Origin: Oreohelix idahoensis
Taxonomy: Eukaryota > Mollusca > Gastropoda > Stylommatophora > Oreohelicidae
Length of the DNA: 64,000 nt
Assembly (NCBI GenBank): GCA_024509875.1
Contig: JAMPIV010004449.1
Span: 186,001 to 250,000 of the forward strand
Direction: 5' to 3'
The position numbers were made by a program, and so were the translations under genes. The notes under the pieces were generated by a model. That model saw nothing but the letters and a program-made list of their open reading frames with translations. It was not told the origin of the DNA and searched no databases. Shown here piece by piece: positions 10,948-25,959 of the stretch (position 1 is the first letter of the stretch; every line of letters starts with the position of its first letter).

Positions 10948-13900
10948 TGTTGTTGGGGCATAATAAAAAAACTTTGAAAACGATCTGTTTGGGGTATGGT
11001 GGTATAGGGTGGGGATGGACCCAAACAGTTGATTGAAATTAGTCTAGGGATATTCATGGTTCTGATTTTCATTTAGTCTGCTGGTACGCACGATCTTGGG
11101 CTAAAGGCAATTTGGTATGATACGGGTTGGGTTGTGGGGGACTGTTGCAAAAAAATATTATGGTCTTAGATACCCAAAAAATAGGTAGTGTCCTTTTTAA
11201 TGGGGTGGGAGTTTAGTCTTTTTATGATTGTGAGTCATATTGTTACGAAAAGGGGAACCTGCACTAGAGGAGTCAAAATAATGCACCTGTTTTGTTGACA
11301 TTTGCTTTGGAAAAAAAAAACACGTTTTCTTCTGGTAGTTGAAAAAAAATTTGGGCTTTCTGTCAGTCTGGGGGGGGTTTATTGGCTGTTGGGAAACCAT
11401 AAAACATGTTTATAGGATTTGTACCACATTAAATTGGGGGGAGGTGGAGGGGGGGGAATTTGGGGTGAACATCCGGGTGTTTTAAATATTGGTTGATGGA
11501 TAATTCCTTCCGGTCTTTGTGGGTTTGGTTTCCCCAGGTGGAATTTTTCCGGCCCAGGAAAACAGTCGGCAACTATGGTCTTTGGGGAAATGTTAAACAG
11601 TGCTTTGGTAAAGGGGTTGGGGGGAAACAAACCAGCTGTTTTAACTTGATAGGGTTTATAAGGGGGGTAAATGGGAGGGCATGTTTTTTGAGGGGGGTGG
11701 GGATTTTGGTGGACTCTTCTGGGCAGGTGGAAAATTTTAGTATCGTACACATACGTTCTGTTACAATGATGTCAAAAATGTTGTATTGGGGCTGGCAACC
11801 TTCTTGGAAACTATTTCCTGGGATTTTTGATTTTCCCGGTGATGGTGTGGTGTTGAGCTGAATTTAATTGCCTTTTGAGATAAGAGGCGATGGGAGGGAC
11901 GTGGGTCTGGGTGGATGGGTTGTGAGGATGGCTTGTTTGTGGGCGTGAGATATGGAGGGTCGTTAGTATGGGTGGATTTGCCGTCGAAGGGGTAAGATTT
12001 GGGTGGTGGGGGCGTGAGTTTGGGGGGGGGGAGTTAGTATTATCCAAACGTCTCTAAATGGTTGTTTCCCAAAGCTTTTCATTCATTGTTGGCGGGGGGG
12101 TCCTAAGGTGACACTAATTTGCTTGAAATATTTGACCGGGAATTAAAGGTCTATTGGGGAGGCTAGGCCTGTGTGGCAAATACAATCATTTTACCGCCAC
12201 TTTGGGGACTGGTTTGGGGGGGACGCTCAGTTGTCCTCGAGGGGGGGGGTCGGTGGGATGGTATTGGTGCGTCCTTTTTGGATGTTTTGGGCAAAGGTTG
12301 TATTTGGAGGGTCCCCACTCGGGGGACAAACCCCCAGTTTTATAGCAGACTTTTATTGTAGTTGGGTTTAAGTGTACGGGAGCTTGTGGGGGGAGGATCA
12401 CGTACACAAATAAGTCGCTTCCAAGAATTAATCATTTTAGGTTTATCAGGGGGGGCGTTTTTTGGTGATTAAAAATAGGGGTTAATGGTTGAATTTATTA
12501 ATGAATTGTTTGGCTGTAGGGGGTTTTTTCTTGTTTTTTGAAGCCCTGTATCCAAATTGAAACAATGTACCGGGGGATTTTATGGTTATTGTGTCATTAT
12601 GTTTAATTCTTGGATCCAAGCTAATCTGGGCATTTTGCAATATCCCCCCCGCTTTAAATCGCATTGGGTTTTATTCCATCTTTTATTTTTAATGAAGGGA
12701 TAGCTGCCATAAATGTTGTAAAATTACAATAAAGCTTTGATAAAGGGTGTTTTATATCATGGTTTTGAGTGGTATTAATATCTGTGGAGGTGGTCAGAAT
12801 TGGAGTAGTGTCTGGGGGACCATTGTTTATGCTCTTTTTCTTAGTTCACCCTATGACAGGTTGTGATCTAAAAAAATACGTAGGTGTTATAGATGGGAGT
12901 CGATTTTCAATAAGGGCTTTAACAATCCACGAACCAGTGGGCTTAGGGTTGATGGTATAATTTTGGGGGTGTTTGGATATGGGCCAAAAGTTCAAAAAGG
13001 TGTTACATATGTGGGGGGGGCACAGGCAACAGTCCTAGTGTTTGGAGAAAAATCTGTTTGCTATATTTTATCCTATTTAAATTTATTAAACACTACTCAT
13101 AGTAAGATAAACAGGTCATTGTATCATCGAAGTAGTCGATTTAACAGGCACAAGCAAAACAGCATAATAATAATGTAAACATCGTATGCCTTTTAGGATA
13201 TCGTTAAACCGCTGTACATGTAGTTCAGGTAGTAAACTTCCCCTTTCCATAAGAGCTAGTAGATATCAACTAGGAGATTTAAAAATCTGTCTCCTATTTT
13301 TGACCTCAACAAGACAGGCATGTCTTTCGAGCGTCACATTATTGTCCTCTATGTTCCTCAAACAGCAAAGGTATCAAACCTAGATCCATCAATAAAGTTC
13401 AGGAAGCAAATAGTCAGTAGGACAGGCATCAATCGAAGCGTGACAATAGAAGTGGATCGTGAGCTGAGCAAACTAGTCATATCATAGACTTTATAATAAG
13501 GCAGGCTAAGCAAAAGTCAACATCACAAGATGGCGATAAAAGTTACTCAGCAAAAAAGGATTCAGTTACCTGTTCATCAGGAATTAAATCACATAATCAC
13601 ATATGCCTCCAGGCATTTGAAATAACATAGAGATATATCATCTCAACAAAGGAACAACCATGATGAGGACTCCTTCCTGAATAAACTAAGCGAAGACTAG
13701 CACAGCGCTACGTCTCGCCTTACCAGCATATTTGCTCCGACTGTCCTGGGCGGAAATCATTGAAACCATCCCACAAACCGAGACATGCGCAGAACAAACG
13801 AATCGAATACAACTCAGCTAAACTTACGAAACGAAGAATGTTCTACGATGTTCGACTAAAGACCTTTACCTTAAATGGAAATGAATCTTGAAACATTGCG

Positions 13901-14118
13901 ATTGCCAACTGTTTTCTAAGAACTGACGACCTGAGCGCTCCATATATGGACGTGACTCAAAATCGTTCACACAACTATCGGCAACCATACTATCAGACTA
14001 TTGTCACACGATTAGACAACTAGTAGAAATAAGAAGTGACTACAATTCCATGAGTTACTTCCCATGCATTAAAAAATGAATAAGTTAGAATAAGTTGCGA
14101 CAAGTTTTTAGCGCAACA
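10948..14118 (-). repeat. E1 5' LTR, swollen by an anomalous G/T-rich block
   Basis: The right part (13110-14118) matches 5745-6749 of the 3' LTR, nearly perfectly beyond 13330 but with many single-base insertions between 13110 and 13300. The left part should be about 400 bp but is about 2160 bp, and I cannot align it to the other LTR. The start at 10948 (TGTTGTTGGGGCAT) may be a corrupted version of the proper terminus TGTTGAGTAGCAT. The 5' LTR should match the 3' LTR over its full length, so this end is abnormal. Confidence 0.7.
10950..13109. other. Anomalous G/T-rich block, probably low-quality assembly sequence
   Basis: Plus-strand composition switches abruptly to G and T with very few C, many G runs of 5-9 and T runs, and no codon structure, repeats or TE match. 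The adjacent LTR sequence shows an increasing density of single-base insertions toward it. This is the pattern expected from unpolished long-read sequence filling a gap. Open frames inside (11379-11861, 12154-12407 and similar) are therefore not credible genes. A real G-rich insertion is the alternative. Confidence 0.6.
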
Positions 14119-16003
14119 ATGGCAAAATGTAGAGGCCCAAAAATAGAACCCTGAGGAACGCCGGTATTTATTATGGTTGGGTTTGAGCAAGAGTTATTGT
14201 GAGAAACTACATGTTTTCTGTCTGACAGGAATGATTTAATTATCGTCACTAGTTGAAGGTTTACTTTTGATGTTTCTAGTTTTCTAATTAAAATAGCGTG
14301 ATCTATCATATTAAATGCTTTTTTAAAGTCTATAAAAACTGCCCCACATATGTTATCGTTATTAATATTTAAGTGTCAGTTGTCGATCATCTTGTTTAGA
14401 GCTGTGTGACATGAATGTTTAGGTCTAAACCCCGACTGACTATCAATTAGCAAGCCGTTGTTAACTAGGTGTTGTAGTGTTATTTTATGTATGAGTTTTT
14501 CTAGTGGTTTGAATAGCGATGATATTAAGGAGATTGGCCTATAGTTACCAAGGATATTATTGTCGGAAGAGCCAGGTTTTAAGACAGGATATACCTTACC
14601 GACTTTAAAGTGCCACGGAAAGTAACTCCGTGCGATACATTGATTGTATATGTATGTAAGCGAATCACTAATAGCTGGAGCCGCATATCGCAGTATTCGA
14701 TTACTGACTCCGTCAAGCCCTGATCTTTAAGTCCTAGAAGATAGTTATACACTTCATTAACTGTCATAAACGGAATGTTGAATGGGATTGTGTTGGTACA
14801 TTTGTTCTCACAAAATACTGACAGCCTGCCTAAGTCACAAGGTGAATTTGGTATTGAAGATTTAAGACTGTTTATTTCTGCCTGAAGGTAATTGCTGAAG
14901 TCTGTGCAAGTAAATGAAGTATTAGGGGTTGACGAGACTGACAGATTTCGCTTGTTCGCTTAGGTGTTGATTGCTTTCCATATATCTTTACTGTTTGTTT
15001 TGTTCTGAACCAAATTTTTAAAGTAATTTCTTTTTTCTCTACGAATTAAATATTGCACGTTGTTCCTCAATGCTCTGTATATGTTAAAGTCCTTGTTTTT
15101 GTGAGCTTGATCTCTCTGCCTTATGGCGTCTAGCACTGCTTGTGTGATCCAAGGAGATTTGACCTGTCGTTTCACACGAACTTCTTTAGTTGGTGCGTGT
15201 CCAATGGGCAATGGCGTCATCGGGATCAGAAAGCTGGTAAACACTGGCAAGAGGTGCAGTTCGCAAATCATGTAAAAATAGTTAACGGTTGAAATTTTTA
15301 AAACTTCTAAATTTAATACTGATATGTTTATTTCTTGCAGCTTTATATTTATTCTTTGACCACGTGCAACATATAGGATAGTGGTCACTCATCGCGACAG
15401 TAGGAACAGAGCATTCTATAATGTTTTCTGCACAGGTGACGTAGGTGTGGTCAATTGTTGTGGATGATGCATTTGTTAGCCTGGTAGGCTGCTTGACTAT
15501 TTGTTTTAGGTTGTAAGATAGTATGATGTTTTCCCACGTTTGGTTTGTGTTGTGCATGTCGATGTGGAAATCGCCTAGAAGAATACTTTATCCATCATAG
15601 TGGTGAAATCTTCATACCAGATGGATCCTGCACTGGGATTTCTATAAAGATACCCGACTAGAAATTGTCCCTGAGTCGGTAGTTTTATTTCTAACCATAT
15701 GCACTCGGTCTCTGCTGTCTCTAAATCGCTTCTGTGGCGATAACTAATAGAAGTGGAAATATATACTACTATACCTGTTTCTAGCTTTCTACTTGAGTCT
15801 CGCCGAACTGTTTTAAAGCCATTTAGGGCAATTTCATCATCTGATATTTTGTCGTTTAAACGACTTTCGGAAAGTCCAAAAACATGAAAATTTTTATTCA
15901 GAATTTGTGTAAGCTCAGGAAGTTTGCCTAATAAATGGTAAATGTTCAGGTGGCCCAGCCGTAGACCATCCTTAATTAGCCATTGTGTCTGATAGGTATG
16001 CAT
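14119..16003 (-). pseudogene. LINE ORF2, endonuclease and N-terminal half of reverse transcriptase
   Basis: On the minus strand from 16003: an AP-endonuclease-like domain with LGHLNIYHLLGKLPEL, FGLSESRL (catalytic E region), GYLYRNPS, then after a one-base shift LGDFHID (GDFN-type box), and SDHYPI (the SDH box). After a linker (SPWITQAVLDAI...IRREKRNYF) the RT follows with NYRPISLIS (near 14535), VFIDFKKAF (near 14320, first catalytic D) and GVPQGSIFGP (near 14145). The frame is cut at HFAI by E1 and resumes at 5348. At least four frameshifts or stops (around 15565, 15300, 14950 and 14700) show it is dead. The EN-RT order with an SDH box fits CR1/Jockey-type LINEs. Confidence 0.85.
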
Positions 16004-16493
16004 TTTATTTTGGCGAGTAGTTTAAAAAGGAAAATAACAAAAGCAATTTTAAATACGAAACCCACCAACATTTAAACTAATTAACGTCACCAAGTAAGTG
16101 AAAATACAAATGTTAGTACTTAACGTACGAACACTTGGTAAAAGTATTGCTAAAAAATTACAATTAACTGAAATCGTCAGTAGTATATTAAAATAGTCAC
16201 ACAACAGTAGGCACGCACGTTTTCACACCACAACACTAAAATTCTAACAAAGTAATTAAGCAGCAGTGAGAGAATACGAATTTAAAAAGTAAATAAAATA
16301 AAATAAAATAAAATCTTGCAAATTATGAAAAAGACTGTCGAAGGCCTGTAGCCAATGAAATTAGAGTGTTTTGAGAAAGTAACAAAGTACTTATTACTTT
16401 ATGCGTCACAGTAATCAACTAATTTTTTAGTGGAGAGACGGCTTTGGTCGCAGGGATTAAGTCAATAAAAAAATATATAAAGGAGTGGATTCA

Positions 16494-18373
16494 TCATAGA
16501 TAATGGATGTCTCTGTCAGGTATATAGTAGGGCCCGCGTTGCACAGACATCATTAGTGCTTGGCTGAGTGACGCAGGACTGAATTGCATCAGGTAGCCAA
16601 GTTCTGGGTTCCACTGAGCACGACCAGGAAGGTTACGGGAGAAAGCATGATGACTGTAGATTTCGTCTGCAGTGGTTCCAACACTTGTAGGAGGTTTTTG
16701 GGTCTGAGACATTGTGGCACTGCTTGTTGAACTGTCATATAATGTATTTGTGAGGGGCTGTCTTGTAGGTAGTTGAGGAAACATAACATCGTAACGTTCG
16801 GCTTCCTGGCTGTAGGTGGCGTTCTGTTTGTTGTTAGGTAATTTGTTGGTTACGGGAGCGCTTCGTTGAGTGGCGGGTAAGGTGTGTTGTGCATTTTCAT
16901 GAAGGGCTGATCTCATGGTAGATCGGTTTGTGTTCTTTGTGTCTGGTGGGTTGTCGTATTGCGTTCGCTGCGGGTACTTGATGTTTTTTGCTAGGATGCT
17001 GCTACCTAGTTTTGATGTATGTATTTGATCTATGTAAAGGGGTTTCTTTGGTGCTCCAGAGTTGCTTGTGAAGAAAGGAGTGTTGTTGATATAGCCAATG
17101 TTGTTGTGTTCACAATAGCTCTGGAGTGTCTTCTTGTTGGTGTCGGCTACGCGACGTTGGAAGCCATAGCAAAGTGGAATAATGGATGGCATAAAAATGG
17201 AGGTGTTAGGAAATTTTTGTTTTATTGTAGTGGTCAGTTTGGAAATCGCCGAAGGACTAACGCTGTGTCCATTCATTATGTCGTTGATCCCTACATGTAC
17301 TGTTGTTCTTGTAATGTTATGATGTATGTCGAACCTATCAATTCTATCAATTAATCTTTCAGTTCCAGCTCCAGGTATCGCTAAAACTGAGACTGTTTCC
17401 TCTTTTGTGGTAGATCATTGTATATGCCTTTTAGGAGAGAGTCGCCAATTATAACATGTGTTGCTTTACTACATGGTTGTTGACTCGGCTTTCGTTTTGA
17501 TTCTTGCTGCCGCCATTGATTTTCCTGGTGTGAATCATCCTGAATAGTCTGGGTGTTTTCATAGGGTGGTTGTGGTGTCAGTATCTGATCTGGTAGCGGC
17601 GTTAATGCCTGTTCATTTTGTACTGAACTCTGGTAAAGGGCGGTAAACCGGTTGCTTACTTTTACACTAATAGGGCAAGCTTCGTGCGCACGTGTATCCT
17701 CAACATTTTTGGTGTTACATTGGTGCTGCTTGCGGCGTTCGTTTGATATATGTTCTTTGGAGGGATCTCCAGAAGCTTCAGGTACTATAAGAGGATGTTC
17801 CGAGTGCTTTGTTTTATAAATAGAAAAATCGCTTCGTAGTTGCTCAACGACGTGTTTCATATTGGAATTATCTTCTCTCAGATGCAGTATTTCCTTTTTG
17901 AGTAGTTCGTTTTCTGCGCTGATCGATTTATAGACATTAGTCGTCAGATCGGCAATTAGTGTTCGAAGGGTGTCCTCCATTTTGAGCATCAGCTGTTGGC
18001 AGCACTGCGCATTTATCATGTGAGTGACTTCTGGGTGATTTTCCCGTGATAATGTTTCATCTGTTTGTGTGCTAGTTTCTTTAGGGCCCATTGGATATTC
18101 TATGGCCAGCATAGGTTGAGAAAATGGAGTATTTGCTACTGTGTCGCTCATTGGAAAGTCGCGTGCTGCAGGAGGCAAAGTGGATGTATTTGTAGGAGAG
18201 TGTATGCTAGAGTTAATGTTGATGATTTCGCTGTCAGCAGATGAGACGCTGGCAGCTGATGATGTGATGTCTATTGCGAGCTGGGGTAAACATATTGTCG
18301 AGTCCAATTTTGTGGTACAAATTATGTTTTGTGCAGACTCATTTCTTGTTTTTTTGTTTAGTACATCAGTCAC
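16494..18373 (-). pseudogene. LINE ORF1 with coiled coil and SGNH-type esterase domain
   Basis: Two overlapping open segments, 17381-18373 (330 codons) and 16494-17276 plus its upstream extension, are joined by a one-base frameshift near 17400. Residues ~150-200 (ENELLKKEILHLREDN) form a coiled coil. Then VIIGDSLLKGI (GDS block with the catalytic Ser), VHVGINDIM (GxND block) and DQIHTSKLG (DxxH block) mark an SGNH/GDSL hydrolase fold, which is known in ORF1 proteins of CR1-type LINEs. The tail is P/Q/N-rich. In the cell such proteins bind RNA in the retrotransposition particle; the esterase may act on membranes. No zinc knuckle seen. The first codon in the open frame is not ATG, so the true start is lost or lies beyond the MITE. 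Confidence 0.8.
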
Positions 18374-18379
18374 CTCAAT

Positions 18380-18558
18380 CAGTGGTTCTCAACGTGGATC
18401 ATATGGCTCCTTGCCATATTTCTAGGGGTCACAGTAAAATGGTAAAGTACCTTTTTCCAGCTAATAGTGACTATGAAAAGGGGGGGGGGCGCACAGAGTT
18501 AAATGGTGCTCAGAAGGGGAGCCTTGAGCAACAACAACAAAAAGTTTGAGAACCCCTG
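18380..18558. mobile_element. hAT-like MITE, 179 bp
   Basis: Starts CAGTGGTTCTCAAC and ends GTTTGAGAACCCCTG, inverted termini of the hAT type (CAGnGGTTCTCAA). Flanking 8-mers ACCTCAAT (18372-18379) and ACTTAAAT (18559-18566) agree at 6 of 8 positions, fitting the 8-bp duplication hAT elements make. No coding capacity; it would need a hAT transposase in trans. It lies right at the 5' end of the LINE ORF1 open frame. Confidence 0.75.
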
Positions 18559-19957
18559 ACTTAAATCACGGATGCAAAACTTCCTTGTGTACACTTTCCA
18601 TGTTAGCTAGTCTGTTAGTACATAAATGAATGAAGATATAATTTAAAATGAAATAATAAAAATAGCATGCTCTAAAAGAAAGTAAAATAATGTACAACCC
18701 ATATACTGCTGGATACAAAAATCTATAATCAAGGAAATACGTTCTCTCGTCTGAAAAAGAGAATGAATTATAATTCGCCGTATTCCAAATCACGCTTGCC
18801 GCCCCCAGCTATTGTCAATAATTATTCCTGTGATACAATGAAGCGTGCTAAATGACAGAGAAAATTACTCCAAGCCCGCAGACAAAATGGGCAAAAATAT
18901 TCCCAGCATCTTCTGTCTCTCTTCTTCTTTGTGATCTTCTATCCTGTCCTTATTATTTTTTGAATGTCATCTTTTTTCCACATGTCTCGCTCTTCTGGTT
19001 TTTTTTTTTTCTTTTCTGTATTTGTTATTTATTTTTTTAATTTCACGACTTCTAGCCCTTTCATCTTTCTGCATGTTCCCACCATCTAATTTATGTCTCC
19101 TATTGCCTTTTATTAACTTGTGCATATTTCTCGGCATTTTCATTTTTACATTATTATTAATAATCATATGAAATCGACAGCCAAAACAAAATTAAAAACA
19201 GTTAATAAAAACAATATATATATATGGAAGTTAAGGATCACGAAGAAAAACCGAAACAGAGTTTCATAAGAGGAAGACAACTGGAAGGAACGTCTTCTTC
19301 TTCGTTCGTCCTGAAAAGGACGTTGTTTGCGTTGTGTCCGTTTACAGCGAAGCTGCGATATTTGCGCCTTTCGGCCGACACATCCGACTTCAGCACGGCA
19401 TTTTTGGGACCGGGTTAGCCTTCCTTCTTCGATCCCTACTCACTCAGCCAGACTGTAGTGATGCAGCCTGTTTCCAGGACCACACTTGGAGGTGAAGTAG
19501 GGTCTTGGTCAGCTCTGGTTCGCTGACCCTGACGCAAGCAGTCAAGCTATGAGTCGCTAACTGCATCTCTCACTGTTGACGCGTCTTAGGTCCCTACCAC
19601 AATGAGTTCAGAGACAGGGATATCATGTCTTCGTTAGCTAAAATTCCTCTCTGACATCAAATATAGATGAAATGATAAATGGGCAGTTTCTAAGAAATGT
19701 TATTTCATGGATATTAACTTTATTAATAATAAACAATAGTTTTCTCTCATGCCAGCAGTAGCTTCATATTTTTTTCCTTCTTGTTCTCCTCCGTCTCATT
19801 ATCTTTTAATTCTCTTTCGTGTCTCATTTTCCTTATTTTTTATACCCGTTACTTCTATGTCTTATTTCTCGTCTTCGTCTGTTACTCTTTTCTTTTATTT
19901 CTTATTTGTAAGAGCATCATCCTCTTGATGATCATTGCCATTTTTTTTGGCCATTAT
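18559..19957. other. Gene-free stretch with an isolated histone-like stem-loop
   Basis: No supported gene; open frames are short and T/A-rich. At 19307-19322 the plus strand reads CGTCCTGAAAAGGACG. On the minus strand this is CGTCCT-TTTC-AGGACG, six paired bases with a TTTC loop as in metazoan histone mRNA 3' ends, followed by a GAAGAAGAAGA purine run. No histone frame precedes it on the minus strand. Confidence 0.4.
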
Positions 19958-20155
19958 TTGTCGGATTGGCTCAAAGGTAAGGCGTTTACCTCTAATTCTA
20001 AAGGTGCTGGGTTCGATGCCAGCATAGGGAATAGAATTGATGGAAATATTTTTTTCAGAACCAGTGCTTCCTAATGACGTCATACTCCCCCCTGATCTCC
20101 TGGGTAGTGTGATCGGATACCTAGCTTTCTCGGATAATAGCGAATAAAGAAGTAT
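19958..20155 (+). mobile_element. tRNA-derived SINE
   Basis: A polymerase III A box (TGGCTCAAAGG, 19967-19977) and a B box (GGTTCGATGCC, 20010-20020) are spaced as in a tRNA gene, but the cloverleaf is degenerate and a non-tRNA body follows, ending near AATAAAGAAGTATTAAC. That makes it a SINE rather than a working tRNA. Ends are approximate; no clear target duplication was found. Confidence 0.65.
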
Positions 20156-20508
<353 letters not shown>

Positions 20509-20696
20509 TTGATAAGAGTTGTAAATTACATTTTTTTAAATGTAGTTGTCAGTTGTGTGTCTGTCTGTGCACGCGCGTGCGATAGTGTGTGTCTGGAAAA
20601 GGGGGAGAGTTTCAATATTTCTCAAGAGACAATCTTGATGGAAAGAATACACCTAGATTATTTGCAGTTATCGCTCATTTCACTGATGATACAATA

Positions 20697-20746
20697 CCCA
20701 CCCCCCCCCCCCCCCCCCCCCCCCCGCCCACACACACACACACACA
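20697..20746. repeat. Poly-C followed by (CA)n
   Basis: A near-pure C run of about 30 bases, one G inside, then about eight CA dinucleotides. Homopolymer length in assemblies is uncertain. Confidence 0.95.
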
Positions 20747-21204
20747 AAAATTAATATTAATTTTATTACTTTTTCGAATGATTATTCTATTGTCAAGGGG
20801 AATACACAACAATGCCAAGTTTCAGAGCTATTACTCACCTGGAAGTGATTGCAAGATTTGAAGGTGACAAGAGAGTGACATACGTTGCAAGTTAAAGAAA
20901 AGCCTGTAAAAATAGGAGGCCCCGTGTGCAAGTTCCGCATGTTAAAAATCCCTCGGCAGTTGAAAATAGTAAAGTACGGCAGCTACCCTGGCTGAATTTA
21001 AAAATTAGGAAATTTACCCACCACAAAAATATTTATAGAATGAGTGATTCCTGTATACACACATTAGGATCCTAGCCGGTGTTACGGAGTTCATGCACTG
21101 TGCTGAGATCCTCCTTGTGTGATCTAAGGGAGGAGGTCGAGGCACTTATGGATTTGTCCGTGTGCAATGAAAATGGTCCTTTAAAACCAAAACGAAAACG
21201 AAAA

Positions 21205-21490
21205 TTTATCATCTTCTTCTGCTTCGTCTTCAAACTTTTCAACTGTTTTCTTGACGAAATATGTCTACAGTGTTTCACTTTCACTCGCTACTTCTGTTTC
21301 CTCTTCTTGTTTTTTCTTTTTTTTACTCATTTCCCTTATTTCTTATTCGTAACTGTCAACACCTTTTAAGGATCAATATCATTCTCACCCCCCCCCCCTC
21401 CCCCCCAAATCATCTTCTTCTTGTGCTTCGTCTTCATCCTTTTCAACGTTTTTTCCCCTAGCGAAATGTTTGCACAGCGTTAAATCATAC
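21205..21490. repeat. Pair of diverged direct repeats, about 200 bp apart
   Basis: ATCATCTTCTTCTGCTTCGT at 21208 and a matching block at 21410 begin two ~80-bp copies; each ends near an ACAGTGTT/ACAGCGTT motif after GACGAAAT or AGCGAAAT. The spacer holds a C-rich run (21389-21407). Origin unknown. Confidence 0.6.
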
Positions 21491-22265
21491 TCTATGTGTG
21501 ACGTTTTACTTTTGCGTTCCATCATGAATGCAGCAACCCATTACCTTCCTCAGATTAACAGACCTCAGATGACATAAAAAAAAGCTAAGCGCAAAGATTA
21601 ACAATTGTTTGTTTTATTTATATTAAATCGCGATTATTAAAAGGAAAACAACATTTTAAAAAAAAATTTGGTTGAAATAATTCTAATGTTTTTGTGAAAT
21701 GTTTGGAAAATGATTTAGGATTTTAGCGGGAACTTATGTTCGTGTTCTTTATTTTGCAATATCTTGGGTTAATGTTCCATTTTACTGTGTACATGATATT
21801 TTTGTTAGTCATTACGGATGAATACTCGCCCAGGCAACATTTTGACAGTGTGTCAAGAGAGTAGCATGTAACATTATCATGACGCGTATGACACGGCAAG
21901 ACTCATGAGAGTTCAAAGATAACGTGATGCAAGGAGGGAGTAAAAGTTAATGAACACGGAAGAGAGAATGAATGTTCGTGAAATGTTCGTAAAATGTTAG
22001 TGAGAACAAGAATTAAGAACAGGTCGATAGAAGAAGGATGATCAGTTTGATAGTAAGAAGTAATGGGAAAAATAAAATAAGAGATGTAGATGCAGCGAAT
22101 ACTAAAAGCGTGAACTTAAGAGCTTGAGGCAGGTCGAGAGAGAGAATGAGAAACAGAACGTCGAGGGAGAGAGAATTCTGATCTTGCATACTATATCCTT
22201 TTATTCGCACATGTTACTTTAAGCATTAATTTAAAGGCATGCAACATTATAAAGTTAACATAACA

Positions 22266-22322
<57 letters not shown>
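22266..22322. repeat. (GA)n microsatellite
   Basis: About 28 GA dinucleotides. Confidence 0.97.
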
Positions 22323-25734
<3,412 letters not shown>

Positions 25735-25868
25735 TTAATTAGAGACAATTTATTAATTAGAGAATGAATATATTAATGAGAGGAGCAGTGTATTAATGAG
25801 AGACAGAATGTATTAATGAGAGAAAGAATGTATTAATGAGAGGAAGAATGTATTAATGAGAGGAAGAA
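25735..25868. repeat. 20-bp minisatellite
   Basis: Six to seven copies of a unit close to TATTAATGAGAGGAAGAATG with point differences; the first copies have TTAATTAGAGA instead. Confidence 0.9.
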
Positions 25869-25959
25869 TAATCAGCCAATGTTTGAGCCTTTGTAGATCA
25901 ACTAGAAATGAGATGAAGACAACTATGGTGGTACAAGTTGTAACTGATCATGATTGTTT

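Larger units (their letters stand above)
5349..14118 (-). mobile_element. Element E1: non-autonomous LTR retrotransposon of the Gmr1-like group, nested in the LINE
   Basis: A minus-strand LTR element with termini TGTTGC...CA and a 5-bp target duplication ATGGC at 5344-5348 and 14119-14123. Removing it restores LINE codons across the join (FAI then YIND), direct proof of insertion. Its LTRs, leader (9433-10947) and 3' non-coding region (6750-7520) are clearly related to those of E2, but between them there is no protease, integrase, reverse transcriptase or RNase H. In their place is a long coiled-coil open frame (7523-9432). Homology to E2 resumes at the last ~30 bp of the E2 RNase H frame (around 7535). 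It presumably uses enzymes from E2-like elements. The 5' LTR contains an anomalous G/T-rich block. Confidence 0.88.
14119..18373 (-). mobile_element. 5' segment of the CR1-like LINE (ORF1 and first part of ORF2)
   Basis: Left limit is the E1 target duplication; right limit of recognisable coding sequence is the hAT-like MITE at 18380. ORF1 (16494-18373) and ORF2 (starting at 16003) are separated by a ~490-bp non-coding spacer that includes an (AAATA)n run at 16288-16314. Together with 4121-5348 the element is about 5.5 kb, a usual size for a near full-length CR1-type LINE. The 5' end cannot be fixed because the MITE sits there. Confidence 0.8.

Noticed and set aside
11379..12960. Several G/P-rich open frames on both strands
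   Set aside because: They lie in the anomalous G/T-rich block and follow its composition; the block is probably erroneous sequence.
19307..19700. Histone gene upstream of the stem-loop
   Set aside because: No histone-like sequence in any minus-strand frame next to the stem-loop.
19958..20030. Functional tRNA gene
   Set aside because: A and B boxes are present but the acceptor and anticodon stems do not form; a SINE head is the better explanation. The same applies at 38353, 37700 and 45849.
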